Shown one piece after another: positions 27,798 to 36,927 of a stretch of 64,000 bases of DNA. This DNA comes from JAAURB01 sp049647265. Lineage in GTDB: Bacteria > Cyanobacteriota > Cyanobacteriia > Cyanobacteriales > Microcoleaceae. Numbering within the stretch: the stretch's first letter is position 1; every line of letters starts with the position of its first letter. The position numbers and the translations under genes were made by a program. The notes under the pieces were generated by a model. The model ran no database searches and was not told where the DNA came from. It saw only the letters and a program-made list of their open reading frames with translations. Where the stretch lies: the NCBI GenBank assembly GCA_049647265.1, contig JBARXJ010000056.1, forward strand, positions 124,001 through 188,000, in the 5' to 3' direction.

Positions 27798-28985
27798 GTG
27801 TATGATGTTGCAATCATTGGTGGTGGTATTGTTGGTTTATCAACTGCAATGACATTAACGCAGCGTTTTCCTGAAAAGAAAGTTGTTGTGATTGAGAAAG
27901 AAAACCGGGTTGCAGCGCATCAAACAGGTCATAATAGTGGAGTGATTCACTCTGGAATTTATTATAAACCAGGTAGTTTAAAAGCAAAACTTTCCCATGC
28001 TGGCTGTCAATCTATGGTAGAGTTTTGTCAACAGCATGGCATTGATTATGATGTGTGCGGTAAAGTGATTGTGGCAACAGAATCCGAAGAATTACCGCTG
28101 TTAGAAAAACTTTATCAGCGCGGTTTAGACAATCAAATTCCGATTGCGAAAATTAGCAGCGAAGAAGTTAAAGAAATTGAACCTCATGTCCAATGCTTGG
28201 CGGGGATTCGAGTAGACTCCACTGGCATTGTTAACTATACTCAAGTTTGTCAAAAATACGCTGAACTGATTCAATCTCAGGGGGGAGAAATCCAATTTAA
28301 CACTCAGGTTCAACAGATTAATCAAGCTTCTGAAGGCATCCGACTTGAGACAAATCAAGGAATTATTCATACTCAGTTTATCATTAATTGTGCGGGATTG
28401 TACAGCGATCGCGTAGCCCTGCTTGGCAAAGTCAATCCTGAAGCAAAAATCGTTCCCTTTCGAGGAGAATATTACGAATTAACCCCCGAAAAATCTTATC
28501 TCGTTAAAACCCTAATTTATCCGGTTCCTAACCCGAATTTTCCCTTTTTAGGCGTTCATTTTACTCGGATGATTGATGGTAGTGTTCATGCTGGGCCTAA
28601 TGCTGTGTTAAGTTTAAAACGGGAAGGCTATCGAAAAACAGACTTTAATTTCAAGGATGTATTAGAAACTTTTACTTATCCTGGGTTTTGGAAATTAGCC
28701 GCAAAACACGCCGATATGGGAATCGAAGAAATGATTCGTTCTTTTAATAAAGCGGCATTTGTTAAGAGTTTACAACGGTTAATTCCTGAAGTCAAATCAG
28801 AAGATTTAGTGGTTTCTCCAGCGGGAGTTCGCGCCCAAGCATTAAAGCAAAATGGTGAATTAGTGGATGACTTTTTAATTGTAGAAGGAACGAATGCGAT
28901 GCATATTTGTAATGCACCTTCTCCGGCAGCAACTGCTTCTTTAGAAATTGGGAAAGCAATCGTTGAACGGCTTTCTTTCAATTAA
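27798..28985 (+). CDS. lhgO: L-2-hydroxyglutarate oxidase/dehydrogenase
   Basis: A 395-aa FAD-dependent oxidoreductase of the LhgO/YgaF family, which oxidises L-2-hydroxyglutarate to 2-oxoglutarate. The FAD motif is at the very start (AIIGGGIVGLSTAM), followed by HQTGHNSGVIHSGIYY, typical for this family, then VPFRGEYYEL in the middle and SPAGVRAQAL near the end. The start is GTG with a TAGGAG 11 nt upstream. Although on the same strand as the sugar genes, it is set apart by a stem-loop, and its chemistry does not obviously belong to that pathway. The next gene begins 8 bp after its stop. Confidence 0.93.
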   Translation: MYDVAIIGGGIVGLSTAMTLTQRFPEKKVVVIEKENRVAAHQTGHNSGVIHSGIYYKPGSLKAKLSHAGCQSMVEFCQQHGIDYDVCGKVIVATESEELPLLEKLYQRGLDNQIPIAKISSEEVKEIEPHVQCLAGIRVDSTGIVNYTQVCQKYAELIQSQGGEIQFNTQVQQINQASEGIRLETNQGIIHTQFIINCAGLYSDRVALLGKVNPEAKIVPFRGEYYELTPEKSYLVKTLIYPVPNPNFPFLGVHFTRMIDGSVHAGPNAVLSLKREGYRKTDFNFKDVLETFTYPGFWKLAAKHADMGIEEMIRSFNKAAFVKSLQRLIPEVKSEDLVVSPAGVRAQALKQNGELVDDFLIVEGTNAMHICNAPSPAATASLEIGKAIVERLSFN

Positions 28986-28993
28986 AATAAACT

Positions 28994-30448
28994 TTGTTAA
29001 TCAGATTCACTGATAAAATAGCTATTTTTATTATTGGGATTTTATTAATCCTGATAATGACCTTATTTCCTTATGACTTTTTCTTTTGGGAGATACTCAG
29101 TCAACTGACCCTAGAGGAACTCATAGAACTGTTAACAAAGTCAAGTAGCAAAAGTGATATTATTCTAAATTTACTGCTATTTATTCCCTTTGGATTTGGC
29201 TTGTGTGGTTGTTTAAAGACTCGAAACATAAATTATAAAAAATCTCTATTTTTAGTGGCGATCGCTAGCTTATTATTCTCATTAATCGTTGAATTTTTAC
29301 AATTTTTTCTTCCCGGACGAACTTCAACCCCCATAGACTTATTGACAAACACATTAAGTGGCGTGAGTGGCGGCTTCATTTATCAATATTGGGGTCAATT
29401 GATCTTGAGTCAGTTTAATCTATTTCTGAATCAAATTAAACGTTTGATTTCAATTCCTAGCTTAACGCTTCTTTTTCTATTTTACTTCATTGTAACTCTT
29501 TTACTGTCCTTGCCGCTTCAAAACACAAGCTATTTATGGAGTTTGCAAAATTGGAATACTGACTTTCCTTTAATTTTAGGTAATGAATTAACAGGAGATA
29601 GACCCTGGAATGGAGAAATTGAACAGTTTTGTTTAATTAATAAAATAGCTTCAAACGCTGATATTAAGCAAGTTTTTACCTCGGAAAATCCATGTAATAT
29701 TTTTTCTAATCAACAAGGGATTGTTTTTGATGACAATCCGATTTATTCTTCTCCAATATCCATCACTCAACTGAATCAAAAAGTCAGTCAAACTTCTGAA
29801 TTAATTTTAGCAGTTAAACTATCTACAGCGAATCTCAATCAAACAGGCCCAGCTAGAATCTTATCAATTTCAAAAGATTTATTTCAGCGCAATTTAACCT
29901 TAGGACAATGGCGATCGCATTTAAGTATTCGGATTAGAAATACTGTAACAGGAAAGAATGGAAATCAACCCGAGTTAATCATTCCGAATGTATTCTCCGA
30001 TCTCAAAAAACATACAGTTTTATTAATTTATAATCCTTTTAATATTTTAGTTTTTGTTGATAATATTCGTCAAAGTTATCAGTTATTACTCACTCCAGAA
30101 ATGGCATGGTTTTGGCAACTTTCCCCTGTTCAGCAAGGAAGTATTCATCTCAATGCCTGGAACTTGAGGTTTTATAAATTTTTATATTATTGCTTAATTT
30201 TTTGTCCTCTAGGAGTCTGTTTAAGATTGATTATTAAGCGGATGAGAGGAAAATTATATTTCTATTTACTCTTTATTAATATAGGTGCAATTTTTCCTGT
30301 GATTCTATTTGAAGTGTTATTAAGTATTCAAGGAGATAGAATGATATCCTGGATCAACTTATTACTAAGCTTCAGTATGACTATAATCGGTTTTTATTTA
30401 ATTTATAAAGTAGAAAAAATAACCGATAATGACCGAATAGAAAACTAA
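28994..30448 (+). CDS. VanZ-family membrane protein with an inserted LamG-like domain
   Basis: A 484-aa protein. The N-terminal part has four to five membrane helices with the VanZ core (NLLLFIPFGFGLCG, EFLQFFLPGRTSTPIDLLTNTLS). A soluble middle (about residues 185-370) looks like a concanavalin/LamG-like beta domain, and further membrane helices close the C-terminus (about 385-475). Such VanZ-LamG fusions occur widely in cyanobacteria; their role at the envelope is unknown and not tied to vancomycin. The start appears to be TTG, because a stop codon lies just upstream and the first helix begins within ten residues. It is likely co-translated with lhgO. Confidence 0.78.
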   Translation: MLIRFTDKIAIFIIGILLILIMTLFPYDFFFWEILSQLTLEELIELLTKSSSKSDIILNLLLFIPFGFGLCGCLKTRNINYKKSLFLVAIASLLFSLIVEFLQFFLPGRTSTPIDLLTNTLSGVSGGFIYQYWGQLILSQFNLFLNQIKRLISIPSLTLLFLFYFIVTLLLSLPLQNTSYLWSLQNWNTDFPLILGNELTGDRPWNGEIEQFCLINKIASNADIKQVFTSENPCNIFSNQQGIVFDDNPIYSSPISITQLNQKVSQTSELILAVKLSTANLNQTGPARILSISKDLFQRNLTLGQWRSHLSIRIRNTVTGKNGNQPELIIPNVFSDLKKHTVLLIYNPFNILVFVDNIRQSYQLLLTPEMAWFWQLSPVQQGSIHLNAWNLRFYKFLYYCLIFCPLGVCLRLIIKRMRGKLYFYLLFINIGAIFPVILFEVLLSIQGDRMISWINLLLSFSMTIIGFYLIYKVEKITDNDRIEN

Positions 30449-30481
30449 AGGAAAAATGAGTAGTTTAACTTTGCTTAAAAG

Positions 30482-30505
30482 GCGTATTTAATAATAATTA
30501 TACGC
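30482..30505. terminator. Small AT-loop hairpin between convergent genes
   Basis: GCGTAT (30482-30487) and ATACGC (30500-30505) form a 6-bp stem between the VanZ gene and the convergent AAA-WD40 gene. It is short and has no T-run, so terminator function is only suggested by position. Confidence 0.3.
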
Positions 30506-30512
30506 TGATTAT

Positions 30513-33500
30513 TTAGCGGGTTGATCGACAATTAGCTAGAGTTTCCTTAACAGTCTGATTATTTTTGAGATAATCCTGTATCCAGTCACAGGCTAAATCT
30601 AATAAGTCTGAGTCGAGGATTGATTGAATATCCCAAAGCGTTACTTCTCCGTGACGACTAGCAGAGACTAGAGTATCCCCTTGTGGACTAAAACTAATAT
30701 TGCTAAACTGAGTTGAATGACCGGATAATGTCTGAAGTAACTCACCTTGATAGTTCAAGATTTTAATCTCATTGGGAGAAAGACGATTAATAATTGCAAT
30801 TAGCTGACGATGAGAATTAATTTCCATATCAACAATTGCTTCCGCGTCAGTTTGAATTGTACTTAATAATTTACCTTTTCTATCCAAAAGTTTTACCTCA
30901 CCCGTCTGAGTTGCGACTGCAATAGTTTGACCCAATTCGCTAAAACTCCAAGCTTGAATCTGATTTTGAGAATTGATTAAACTGACTAATGGTTGACGGA
31001 ATTTATTCTGTAAATTCCAAAGTTCAAGTTCATAGTCATTACTAAATCCAAGCACTTTACCATCAGGACTGAATGTAATTTCTGAAATATTAATTTGTGT
31101 CGGGTAAATCTCCTGTTTTAAATTTCCTTTTGAGTTCCAAATTTGAATTTTATTCTCTGAGTTTAACGTCGCAATTAATCTTTTTTTATCGTGAACCGCT
31201 ACTGCTTTGATCCAATCTATTTGAGATGTTAAGCGATTGACTAAATCTGAATTATTAATCCATGTAAAGGCTCGAGGATCGGCTTGATTTAAGAGTCGTA
31301 ATAAACGTTTACCATTGAGTGTAATATTCTCTACTTGATTGACAAAAAAGCTTTGTAACAAGTTTCCGTCTTGCTGCCAATGTTTGACAAAACCCTGATA
31401 ACAAAATGTCATAAATTGCCGATCATCTGGGCTAAATTTAATTTCTCTAATTAAATCTTGGTGCGCCCTAAAAGTCTGCTTCAGTGGATGATGAAGTCGC
31501 CAAAAATTAATCGTTCCATCTGAATGACTAGAAGCTAAAATATTACCTATACCTGACGGCAGGCTATCGCCAACGGGGCTAAATTTCATCTGAGTTGTTT
31601 CTAACGGATCTCCGACTAAACTTTTAATAAAATTTCCCGTACGGCTCCAGAGTTGAATCTTATTATTTAAACCAGCAACTGCAATCACTTTACTATCTGG
31701 GCTAAAGGTAATACTATTAATAATAGATTGATGAGTATGAAAGGTCGTTAATAATGTCCCCTTAAGATTATATAGCATAATATTGCTTTCAGAGCCAGTC
31801 ACTGCTATTAACTGATTGTCTGGACTAAAAACAACTGTTTGTTGATGACTTAAAGTAGAAGCATGATAGTTGGATAAAGTTCTTAATAAACGTCCCTGAC
31901 GATCCCAAAGTTTAACTTGACCATCTTCTCCACCCGTCGCTAAAATCTCACCATTAGGAGAGAAGGCTAAAGTATAAACTAACCCTTGATTCGGTTTAAC
32001 TGTTGCCAGTAATCTACCCTTTTTATTCCATATTTGAACCGTATTATAATCACTGACTGCCGCTAAATAGCCTTTGTTCAAAGCAATTTGAGTAATATTA
32101 TCAGATGCAGTTTTAATTTCTTGAATGATGGCTCCAGATTGATTATAAAGCTTAATTATATTAGTTTTATCTGCTACTGCAAATTGTTGACCGAGAGGAC
32201 TAAAAGCAACTGTTTGTAGCGTTTCGTTATTAACTAAGCTTCTTAATAGTTGTCCTTCACGATTCCATTGTTTAATGCTGCCATCTTCACTGGCTGAAAT
32301 AAAGGTTTCTAAAGACTCTCCTTCTTGACTAAAAGAAAATCCTATAATTTCTTGATTATGTCCAGAGAAACGATTAGATAGATTAACACTAAAAATGGCT
32401 TCTCTTAAAATTTTATCTGCCTGTTGCTGGAGTTGAGAATCCGTTAATTTTAAAACTTCTAGCTTGTTTTTAGCTTGAATCACTGTTGATAATGCATCAA
32501 GGCTCTGCTCAGAAGCCAAAAAAGCTTCAGATGAATTCAGTAAAGATTGTAATTCACTTTGACGAGTTTCTGTTTGAATCTGTGATGACTTAAAGTATAA
32601 ACCCAGTACAATCAATAATAAGAGGGTAGTTATTAATAAAGTGGCTGTAGTACTTTTTAGTAATAACTTTTGGAGTCGAGATATTTCTTTCTCTTTATTT
32701 TGCTTTGTCTGCTCCTGAATCAATCTTGCTTCTGTTTCTTGTCTAACCTTTTCTAAAAAAAACTTCTGAACCTTTACTATTTTTCTTTCTTCTAATAAAC
32801 GTGCTTCTATTTCTTTTGCCCGCTCAGCCTCTAAAGTTTTATGAATTTCTTGATCTTCATACTTTTGAGAAGCGGCTAAAAACCGATAATCTAAATCCGT
32901 TAAACTTTTTCCTTCTGCCCAATCTTGAGCTTCTTTTAAAGCATTTCCCCGTATGAGTCGAGACTCATCTTGATAATTTGATAATTTCCAGGCTTCTATG
33001 AGCTGAGAATAAGGACGAATTTGATTGAGTTGCTGTTGAATCCATTCTGCATTAAAAATGGCTGCATAAATCTTGTTTTTAACTTTCAAGTATCCCTGTT
33101 CTTTAACGACTAAGCCACTCAATATTAATTCTAATTTTACTCTAGAAATATCTGATTTCACCCCTGATGATTGCTCAAGAGCTGAATTTTGTAAAATCCT
33201 TTGGTAAATCCCTAAAATTCGACCTAAATAGTTAGTATTATTCAACAGTCGATCTTGAATCGTTTTAAGATGCTCTGGTTCATCTTTAGCTTCCCAATTT
33301 TCAATGATTTGCAAGCGCACTAATTCTGCTACAATTTCTTTTTCTTTGTGTGCTTGAATTTCTAACACATGAGATGGAGTATTAAAAGCAGCTCTTTCCA
33401 CTAAATCACACAGTTTTTGAGTGAGAAAAGGTTGTCCGCCTGTCCAAGATAAGACCTCTTTCAAAAGTGTAGCTGAACAGCCAGACTTCAAGCTCAAATT

Positions 33501-34160
33501 GTGAGCCAAGGGTTGTGCTTCCTCCCAGGTAAACCCTTTTAACTCAATTGCCTTGCCAATATTAAATGGGGTGCGTGTTTTATCTTGAATTAAATCACTG
33601 GGTGTGGCGACACCAAAAATGGCAAAACTAATTCTGTTGTAAATCGAATGAATTGCCCGCTGATTATAAAAAGAACGAATCAGGGCAAAGAAATCATCTA
33701 CTGAAAAATCCAGGTGTAAAATACTATCAACTTCATCAATAAAAATAACAATCTGTTTTTGGGGTAAATAAACCTCCAGCAACAGATCAATAAACCGACT
33801 AAACCGTTGAATAAAAGAGAGATCAACCTCTGCCTTCCACCAAGATTTTAAATTAAACTCTCCGAAAAGATCAAACTCTAAAGATAAACTGGTAATAATT
33901 CCTTTGTACCATTGTAAAGGTGTAACTTCTTCACTCCCAATCACACTTAAATCAATGGCAGCACAACAATACCCTTGCTGTTGTAAGCGATGTTGGGTTT
34001 GCACCATCAAGGATGATTTGCCCATCTGGCGAGCATTGAGAACATAACAAAACTCACCCCGTTTTAAGGCATGATAGAATTCATCATCGGCTTGTCGCTT
34101 AACATAAGTGGGGGCATCTGTACTTAAGCTTCCCCCAACTTGATAAGGGGATTGAATCAT
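30513..34160 (-). CDS. AAA-like ATPase / WD40 fusion protein
   Basis: A 1215-aa protein. Residues about 15-360 form an AAA-like (PF14516-type) P-loop domain with ARQMGKSSL as Walker A and IVIFIDEVDSIL as Walker B. A charged coiled segment (about 430-495) leads to one membrane helix (about 500-523, ATLLITTLLLLIVLGLYF). Fourteen WD40-type units follow (about 598-1180), enough for two seven-bladed propellers, many degenerate. A short C-terminal helix (LACDWIQDYLKNN) is shared with the paralogue at 40.7-44.3 kb. STAND-like sensing, where the propeller binds a ligand and the ATPase switches state, is inferred. It follows VWA and PP2C genes on the same strand. Confidence 0.85.
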   Translation of the reverse strand: MIQSPYQVGGSLSTDAPTYVKRQADDEFYHALKRGEFCYVLNARQMGKSSLMVQTQHRLQQQGYCCAAIDLSVIGSEEVTPLQWYKGIITSLSLEFDLFGEFNLKSWWKAEVDLSFIQRFSRFIDLLLEVYLPQKQIVIFIDEVDSILHLDFSVDDFFALIRSFYNQRAIHSIYNRISFAIFGVATPSDLIQDKTRTPFNIGKAIELKGFTWEEAQPLAHNLSLKSGCSATLLKEVLSWTGGQPFLTQKLCDLVERAAFNTPSHVLEIQAHKEKEIVAELVRLQIIENWEAKDEPEHLKTIQDRLLNNTNYLGRILGIYQRILQNSALEQSSGVKSDISRVKLELILSGLVVKEQGYLKVKNKIYAAIFNAEWIQQQLNQIRPYSQLIEAWKLSNYQDESRLIRGNALKEAQDWAEGKSLTDLDYRFLAASQKYEDQEIHKTLEAERAKEIEARLLEERKIVKVQKFFLEKVRQETEARLIQEQTKQNKEKEISRLQKLLLKSTTATLLITTLLLLIVLGLYFKSSQIQTETRQSELQSLLNSSEAFLASEQSLDALSTVIQAKNKLEVLKLTDSQLQQQADKILREAIFSVNLSNRFSGHNQEIIGFSFSQEGESLETFISASEDGSIKQWNREGQLLRSLVNNETLQTVAFSPLGQQFAVADKTNIIKLYNQSGAIIQEIKTASDNITQIALNKGYLAAVSDYNTVQIWNKKGRLLATVKPNQGLVYTLAFSPNGEILATGGEDGQVKLWDRQGRLLRTLSNYHASTLSHQQTVVFSPDNQLIAVTGSESNIMLYNLKGTLLTTFHTHQSIINSITFSPDSKVIAVAGLNNKIQLWSRTGNFIKSLVGDPLETTQMKFSPVGDSLPSGIGNILASSHSDGTINFWRLHHPLKQTFRAHQDLIREIKFSPDDRQFMTFCYQGFVKHWQQDGNLLQSFFVNQVENITLNGKRLLRLLNQADPRAFTWINNSDLVNRLTSQIDWIKAVAVHDKKRLIATLNSENKIQIWNSKGNLKQEIYPTQINISEITFSPDGKVLGFSNDYELELWNLQNKFRQPLVSLINSQNQIQAWSFSELGQTIAVATQTGEVKLLDRKGKLLSTIQTDAEAIVDMEINSHRQLIAIINRLSPNEIKILNYQGELLQTLSGHSTQFSNISFSPQGDTLVSASRHGEVTLWDIQSILDSDLLDLACDWIQDYLKNNQTVKETLANCRSTR

Positions 34161-34164
34161 AATA

Positions 34165-34265
34165 TTATTTGTTAGGGGTTATTGGTTGTTTGTTATTAGT
34201 CATTGGTTATTGGTTATTGTTTGCAAATTAAGTACTAAAATCTAACAACTAACAACTAACAACGA
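34165..34265. repeat. Low-complexity GTTATTGGT / CTAACAA tract
   Basis: The gap between the AAA-WD40 gene and the PP2C gene consists of short tandem-like units (TTATTGGTTATTG, then CTAACAACTAACAAC). Similar wording recurs at about 35060-35120. No gene or clear terminator is seen. Confidence 0.5.
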
Positions 34266-34281
34266 TTGACTATTAACGAGC

Positions 34282-35049
34282 TTAGGATTGATACAGAGCT
34301 GCTAATACTAATGTTAAATCATCATCGGTGCGTTGGCTGACACGGGGCGATCGCAAAAATGAAACCAGTTGTTCTTTTGCCATCATTTCATCGTCAGCAT
34401 TGGCAACAAACTCAAACAGAGGAGAGAAAAAGGGTTGATGAGGGGTACCGTCTGGCATTTTCAACCCCAACATCTGTAACCCATCGGAGAAAACGGCTAG
34501 ATGAGTGGCTGTGCCTTGCCAAATGTTAATTTGAGCCGTCTCAACCGCATCAGCACAAATCAAAAATTTAGTTTCGTTGAGATACTCACCCTGCTCTGGA
34601 AGGGTCAAAGCGTGAAGCATTTTTTCTTCTGTTGCCACGACTGCGGCCCCATCTCCGACTTGAGCCACCGCAATTTGCCCTGGGGTTGCCACCACCACAA
34701 TTAAAGTCGTTGCTAAATCTCGAATTTCAGCTTCTAGGCGGCTAGCCTCCTCAAAGACAGCTTTTTGAGCCATGAATAACGTTTCTTTGAGGGACTCTTC
34801 CCAGCTTTGCTCTGGTGTTGTCGCCATTTGGGTTTTAGTGACAACTTCAATGGCGGTTTGCACTGCAACTTGAGCACCAATTGCTGATAGTTTCGCAGAC
34901 CCTGCCCCATCGGCTACAGCAATCACCAAAGTATCGGGTGATAAGATTTCCCAAGCATGAGCATCCTGACAGGGAAGATTACGTTTTTCATGACCTTTCC
35001 CGATCACAGATGCTGAAATAATTTGCCAGTTTGACTCAATCAAAGCCAT
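34282..35049 (-). CDS. PP2C-family serine/threonine phosphatase
   Basis: A 255-aa PP2C-like phosphatase with the metal-binding landmarks CQDAH (N-terminal Asp), VAVADGAGS (Asp-Gly pair), FSDGLQ in the second half and the final RTDDDLTLV aspartate. It lacks membrane segments. It belongs to the short PP2C_2 type that is often encoded beside TerY-like VWA proteins, which is the case here (VWA gene 111 bp upstream). It probably dephosphorylates a Ser/Thr-phosphorylated partner. No kinase is adjacent, so the opposing enzyme must be elsewhere, or the AAA-WD40 protein replaces it in this set. Confidence 0.88.
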   Translation of the reverse strand: MALIESNWQIISASVIGKGHEKRNLPCQDAHAWEILSPDTLVIAVADGAGSAKLSAIGAQVAVQTAIEVVTKTQMATTPEQSWEESLKETLFMAQKAVFEEASRLEAEIRDLATTLIVVVATPGQIAVAQVGDGAAVVATEEKMLHALTLPEQGEYLNETKFLICADAVETAQINIWQGTATHLAVFSDGLQMLGLKMPDGTPHQPFFSPLFEFVANADDEMMAKEQLVSFLRSPRVSQRTDDDLTLVLAALYQS

Positions 35050-35160
35050 GGGGTTTTATCATTGGTAATTTGTTGGAGCGTTATTACTCATGGGTTATTG
35101 GTCATTCGTTTCTCAATCCGACTCACAAATGACCTAGGATGAATAACCCGTTTCATTCCT

Positions 35161-35823
35161 CTAAACCGTTCCCCATCCCGGTGGAGGCAGGGCAACCTGT
35201 TCATCAAGTTTGGAATGGGACACTGCTTGCATACTCGCCGACAGCCACATAAACATCTCTCTAAAATCTAATCCTTTTAATTTTAAAGGAGCACGGGACA
35301 CAATCATACTTAAGCGTTCCATATTTGCCCCTTCAACGCCAACAGCAAAGAAAGCAACCTGTTTATTGTCTTCTTCTTGTCTAACTCGCTGAGCGGCTTG
35401 GTCAGCCATGCGGTCTGATTCTCCTTGAGGTTCACCATCGGTAATCATAAACACCCAAGGGCGGTAATAGGCAATACCATTATTGCGATATTCTGCTTTA
35501 CGAGCGGCTACTAAATCTAGCGCCTGATGAATCGCGGTTCCCATGAATGTTTGTCCTTGGGCCGTCAGTAACGGAGGTTCAAACTGGTCGGCTGTAACAA
35601 AGTCTTGGAGAATTTTAACTTGATTATCAAAAGAAATCACCGCAACTTCGACGCGCTTTTTGGCAAGTTCATCTCGAATTAAATCATGTCTAAAGGTATT
35701 GAGTCCATCGTTGAGTGCATCGATAGGGACACCTTGCATAGAGGCAGAGGTGTCGAGTAACAACACACAAGGACAACGAGGTTCAGGGTTTTCTGCAAAT
35801 TCTACAGCTTCTTCGAGTCTCAT
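35161..35823 (-). CDS. TerY-like von Willebrand factor A domain protein
   Basis: A 220-aa single VWA domain protein with an intact MIDAS: LLLDTSASM (Asp24, Ser26, Ser28), a Thr in the QTFMGTAI region and the aspartate in MITDGEPQG. This arrangement matches TerY-type proteins found with PP2C phosphatases and kinases in tellurite-resistance-related signalling loci. An upstream TTG (35889) would add 22 codons. I prefer the ATG at 35823, since family members begin a short distance before the first beta strand. The three genes VWA, PP2C and AAA-WD40 run in one direction and probably form one functional set. Confidence 0.85.
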   Translation of the reverse strand: MRLEEAVEFAENPEPRCPCVLLLDTSASMQGVPIDALNDGLNTFRHDLIRDELAKKRVEVAVISFDNQVKILQDFVTADQFEPPLLTAQGQTFMGTAIHQALDLVAARKAEYRNNGIAYYRPWVFMITDGEPQGESDRMADQAAQRVRQEEDNKQVAFFAVGVEGANMERLSMIVSRAPLKLKGLDFREMFMWLSASMQAVSHSKLDEQVALPPPGWGTV

Positions 35824-35940
35824 AAGTGAATTTTTTCCAGGCTGTCTTCTAGCATATCTGATGTTAGGTCTGCTACCATTGTCGCTCAAGTTTTGTATAA
35901 CACTGCAATATCAGCAACTGCAGTTTAAGAAGAGGGGTAA

Positions 35941-36135
35941 TTATTGCTGATTTCTGTTCAATTGCTGAATCGAGTAAGGGGTTGAGGGAAATGCAGAAAC
36001 TGGAGGTTGAGAGTAGCGTAAAATCACCAATAAGGGAATTACTAAAGTTAAGAGTGCAATTGCTGCACCAAAAATGTCTGCAAATGTAGAGGAAGGTGTG
36101 TTAAAAGATCTAGGAGGTTTACTGTCAGATTCCAT
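35941..36135 (-). CDS. Small single-pass membrane protein
   Basis: A 64-aa protein with a polar, proline-containing N-terminus, one strong membrane helix (about residues 19-41, IFGAAIALLTLVIPLLVIL) and a polar tail (SIQQLNRNQQ). The composition and clean hydrophobic segment argue for a real gene, but no family is recognised and there is no strong ribosome site. It lies upstream of the VWA gene on the same strand with a 117-bp gap. Confidence 0.5.
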   Translation of the reverse strand: MESDSKPPRSFNTPSSTFADIFGAAIALLTLVIPLLVILRYSQPPVSAFPSTPYSIQQLNRNQQ

Positions 36136-36363
36136 AAAGATTGCAGCTAGAAAGCGAATATACTAACGAGAGTACCACTAAGTATTTAGACTTCTTAGTA
36201 TAACATAACACTCTTAAAAGATTGCTGAGATTGAATCAAAGCCACTAAAGGACTTGAGCGATTTTTAAGTGGATCAAATTGTTCAACCAAGCCGGGTGTT
36301 AGCAACCCCAGTAATCTTAACTTAATTTTAATAATTTAGCCTCATCCCCAACGACTCCCGAAT

Positions 36364-36927
36364 TTATGCTTCTGTTGAGCCATGAAGTTGATGATAGAGA
36401 TCTTGAACCTGACTCAGTAGCGTCTGAATCTTCTGCCATTGGGATGCTTCAGGATTAAGACTATGGATTTGTTCGGCTTGCATTTCTTCTAGGACTTGAC
36501 GTAGAATCGGGTCGAGTGGAGCAGAGGGTTTCAAGCTATCTGCATCGTTTGAATCATTTGAGCTGGAACTGCTCTCAGCCACTTCCTGAATATCAGCAGC
36601 GGTTTCTGCTAGGGTAAGGGTGCGATGAGCAATATTGTCTGGCAACTTCGGAGCGTCTGACAGGGCAATTCGAGATAATTCCAGCAACAGTTGACGCACC
36701 GCCTCAATCCACTGACCTTGCTGAGATTGCCAGGTTGAGGAATCCGAGCTTTGGGCTGTTTTTTCCTGAATCGCTTGTGCTTGTTGCGCTAAGGGTAAAG
36801 CATCCGTTAAAACCTGTTTAGGCAATCGGGGAATATCGGATAAGGAGGCACGGGCTACTTCGATCAGTAAGCTGCGAACCTGTTTAATCCATCGTAAATC
36901 AGAATTGAGTGAATTTAACTGAGCCAT
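36364..36927 (-). CDS. Helical protein with an internal duplication, unknown function
   Basis: A 187-aa soluble, helix-rich protein. Residues about 13-55 and 73-116 are two copies of the same unit: WIKQVRSLLIEVARASLSD against WIEAVRQLLLELSRIALSD, each followed by a P(R/K)LP turn and a helix ending in IQE. A serine/aspartate-rich linker (SSSSNDSNDAD) leads to a C-terminal helical part. No catalytic residues stand out. It has no close neighbours in an operon; the gap upstream holds the promoter of the divergent deacetylase. Confidence 0.65.
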   Translation of the reverse strand: MAQLNSLNSDLRWIKQVRSLLIEVARASLSDIPRLPKQVLTDALPLAQQAQAIQEKTAQSSDSSTWQSQQGQWIEAVRQLLLELSRIALSDAPKLPDNIAHRTLTLAETAADIQEVAESSSSSNDSNDADSLKPSAPLDPILRQVLEEMQAEQIHSLNPEASQWQKIQTLLSQVQDLYHQLHGSTEA

